Shown one piece after another: positions 62,870-64,000 of a stretch of DNA of 64,000 nt. Both the position numbers and the translations under genes were made by a program. The stretch spans positions 7,936,001-8,000,000 of the forward strand of contig JAILWY010000023.1 in the NCBI GenBank assembly GCA_022113835.1, in the 5' to 3' direction. The stretch is from Atopsyche davidsoni. Taxonomy: Eukaryota; Arthropoda; Insecta; Trichoptera; Hydrobiosidae. The first letter of the stretch is position 1. Each line of letters opens with the position of its first letter. Below the pieces are notes generated by a model that was not told where the DNA came from, made no database searches, and was given only the letters and a program-made list of their open reading frames with translations.

Positions 62870-62995
62870 AAGCTCACCTGTCCGGGCGGCTCATCTGCGC
62901 CCCGAGAGCGTGCCCGGCGAGAGAGCCGCGAGGAATGCCGGCACGTGCGTCTCCAGCCCCGCGCCACGTGAACCGCACACGGGACGCCCCATTAT
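62870..62995. promoter_or_regulatory. GC-rich island with E-boxes
   Basis: The most GC-rich patch of the distal region. It includes CACCTG near 62875 and a perfect CACGTG near 62964, followed by AT-rich DNA. The 104-codon frame across it looks like a composition artefact. Confidence 0.3.
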
Positions 62996-63474
62996 TTCAC
63001 GTTTTCAATATACATCATTATCGGCGATTATTCGCTTTGATTTGAAATGACGCGTGCTCGTAACGCTCCGTTAATATTATTGCATTTTACTTGATGGTTT
63101 TGTTTATTATTTATAAGCTTTATCCGTTTATTGGATGCTCGGTTAACTTCAATTGAGACTCGTTCAAACAACAGTACACCCGTAAGGTAAAGGTCACCAA
63201 TATACCAACTAATATTGCATTGAATTTGTTTATGAAAAAAATAATAAAAGTCTTTTGATCCGTCCATCGCGTCACCGAAACTAAAGACTACAATATTTAT
63301 TATTTATATTGTTACTACGGTTTTATTGCAATGGTAATTACACGTGAAGTTGCTTTACTTATAAAGTTCATATGATTGTTGAATTACGCATTTGGCGATC
63401 TTGCTGAAAAATATTAATTGATTGTGCTGTACCTTCAACGAAAATTTCACGTACTATCTTTATTGTTATTTATT

Positions 63475-63885
63475 GACTAGTAATGTAGCCCGTCACAAAA
63501 TGACGTATTTGATGAACGATGCGTCTTTTGTTTTTTTTGTAAAAGTTCTAAATTTGAAATTCTCGCGGTGAACGACATCTCACGGCGAAGAAGTGAATCA
63601 TATAATTCGTAATTCGCTAAAGCATATTTTAAAGTTTATGAATGAAAATATTATCCTATCGTCTTGAAATTCGGCACATAGCTGCGGAAAAATTTACTTA
63701 ACTTATGTGCAAAAAATCAGCGTTGTATCTTTTAAGATATTCTATACAGAACGGAAAAACGAAACATACACACATACAAACAAACACACAATGGCTATTA
63801 TTATAGTAGATATTCTATACAGAACGGAAAAACGAAACATACACACATACAAACAAACACACAATGGCTATTATTATAGTAGATT
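63475..63885 (+). mobile_element. Dispersed repeat R1, short copy
   Basis: Second copy of the repeat at 25072-25743, with the same 5' start (ACTAGTAATGTAGCCCGTCA) and 3' tail. It lacks about 350 internal bp, and its tail contains a 73-bp tandem duplication (63735-63807 and 63808-63880). Confidence 0.75.
63735..63880 (+). repeat. 73-bp perfect tandem duplication
   Basis: Two adjacent copies, each starting AGATATTCTATACAGAACGG and ending GGCTATTATTATAGT, lie inside the tail of repeat R1. Identity by eye is complete, so the duplication is recent. Confidence 0.9.
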
Positions 63886-64000
63886 ACCTAATAAACCTGT
63901 AGTTAGTATTTATTACTCAGTAGGGTGCGTTTAAGTAAACGGAAGTTTTTTCACTATTTATTTGGTAAGGGCAACTCTTAATGACATCTATTCTACTATT

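Larger units (their letters stand above)
46900..64000. other. Gene-poor region with repeated GC/CpG-richer islands
   Basis: No ORF here has exon-like quality. GC/CpG-richer islands recur near 46930-47070, 50640-50770, 51610-51840, 55455-55740, 59540-59720, 61480-61760, 62280-62460 and 62870-62990, separated by AT-rich DNA. Long introns or flanks of regulated genes often look like this. It may be intron 1 of gene 3. Confidence 0.5.

Noticed and set aside
62657..62971. 104-codon ORF across the distal GC island
   Set aside because: Arginine/serine-rich translation typical of random GC-rich frames, with no recognised motif.
1..64000. CRISPR arrays, rRNA, operons or riboswitches
   Set aside because: None seen; intron-exon structure shows an animal genome.

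Overview
The window is animal nuclear DNA, most likely an insect and plausibly a lepidopteran. The evidence is AT-rich introns, many short coding exons with GT/AG borders, arthropod-type synaptic and sorting-nexin genes, and dispersed transposon debris. Species assignment is inference; no search was run. There are no operons, CRISPR arrays, rRNA or convincing tRNA genes.

Three genes lie on the + strand. (1) 2508-28842 holds the C-terminal part of Rim, the Rab3-interacting active-zone scaffold: 16 exons and 936 codons in one continuous phase, running from the zinc finger through PDZ and C2A to C2B and the stop. The N-terminal Rab-binding exon or exons are not recognised and probably lie upstream of the window. 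(2) 33117-38892 is a complete sorting nexin-14 (SNX14) gene: 16 exons, 934 codons, with two N-terminal membrane segments followed by PXA, RGS, PX and nexin-C domains. (3) 41443-42467 is a long first coding exon (341 codons plus 2 nt) of a serine/asparagine-rich protein I do not recognise. It ends in a splice donor, and its remaining exons are not visible.

Layout: 1-2.5 kb, no recognised exon; 2.5-5.6 kb, GC-rich Rim exons with a solo LTR and a piggyBac-like relic between them; 5.6-14.3 kb, large Rim intron with palindromes, repeats and two GC-rich islands; 14.3-18 kb, PDZ and linker exons; 18-24 kb, very AT-rich intron; 24-28.8 kb, C2A/C2B exons with a dispersed repeat and a possible SINE; 28.8-33.1 kb, AT-rich intergenic DNA; 33.1-38.9 kb, SNX14; 38.9-41.4 kb, intergenic DNA and the promoter side of gene 3; 42.5-64 kb, a gene-poor stretch (intron of gene 3 or intergenic) with a series of GC/CpG-richer islands that lack good ORFs and look more like regulatory DNA than exons.

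Rim acts in presynaptic vesicle docking, priming and Ca-channel tethering. SNX14 acts at ER/lipid-droplet/endolysosomal contacts. Nothing in the sequence implies that they work together. The most notable observations are two transposon-derived insertions ending about 22-24 bp before Rim splice acceptors, five perfect TGACGTCA sites in the first 11.4 kb, nine RRxS kinase motifs in Rim, a change in codon composition within Rim, several inverted-repeat structures in introns, and the island series in the last 20 kb. I did not find convincing evidence of a wholly new biological system.
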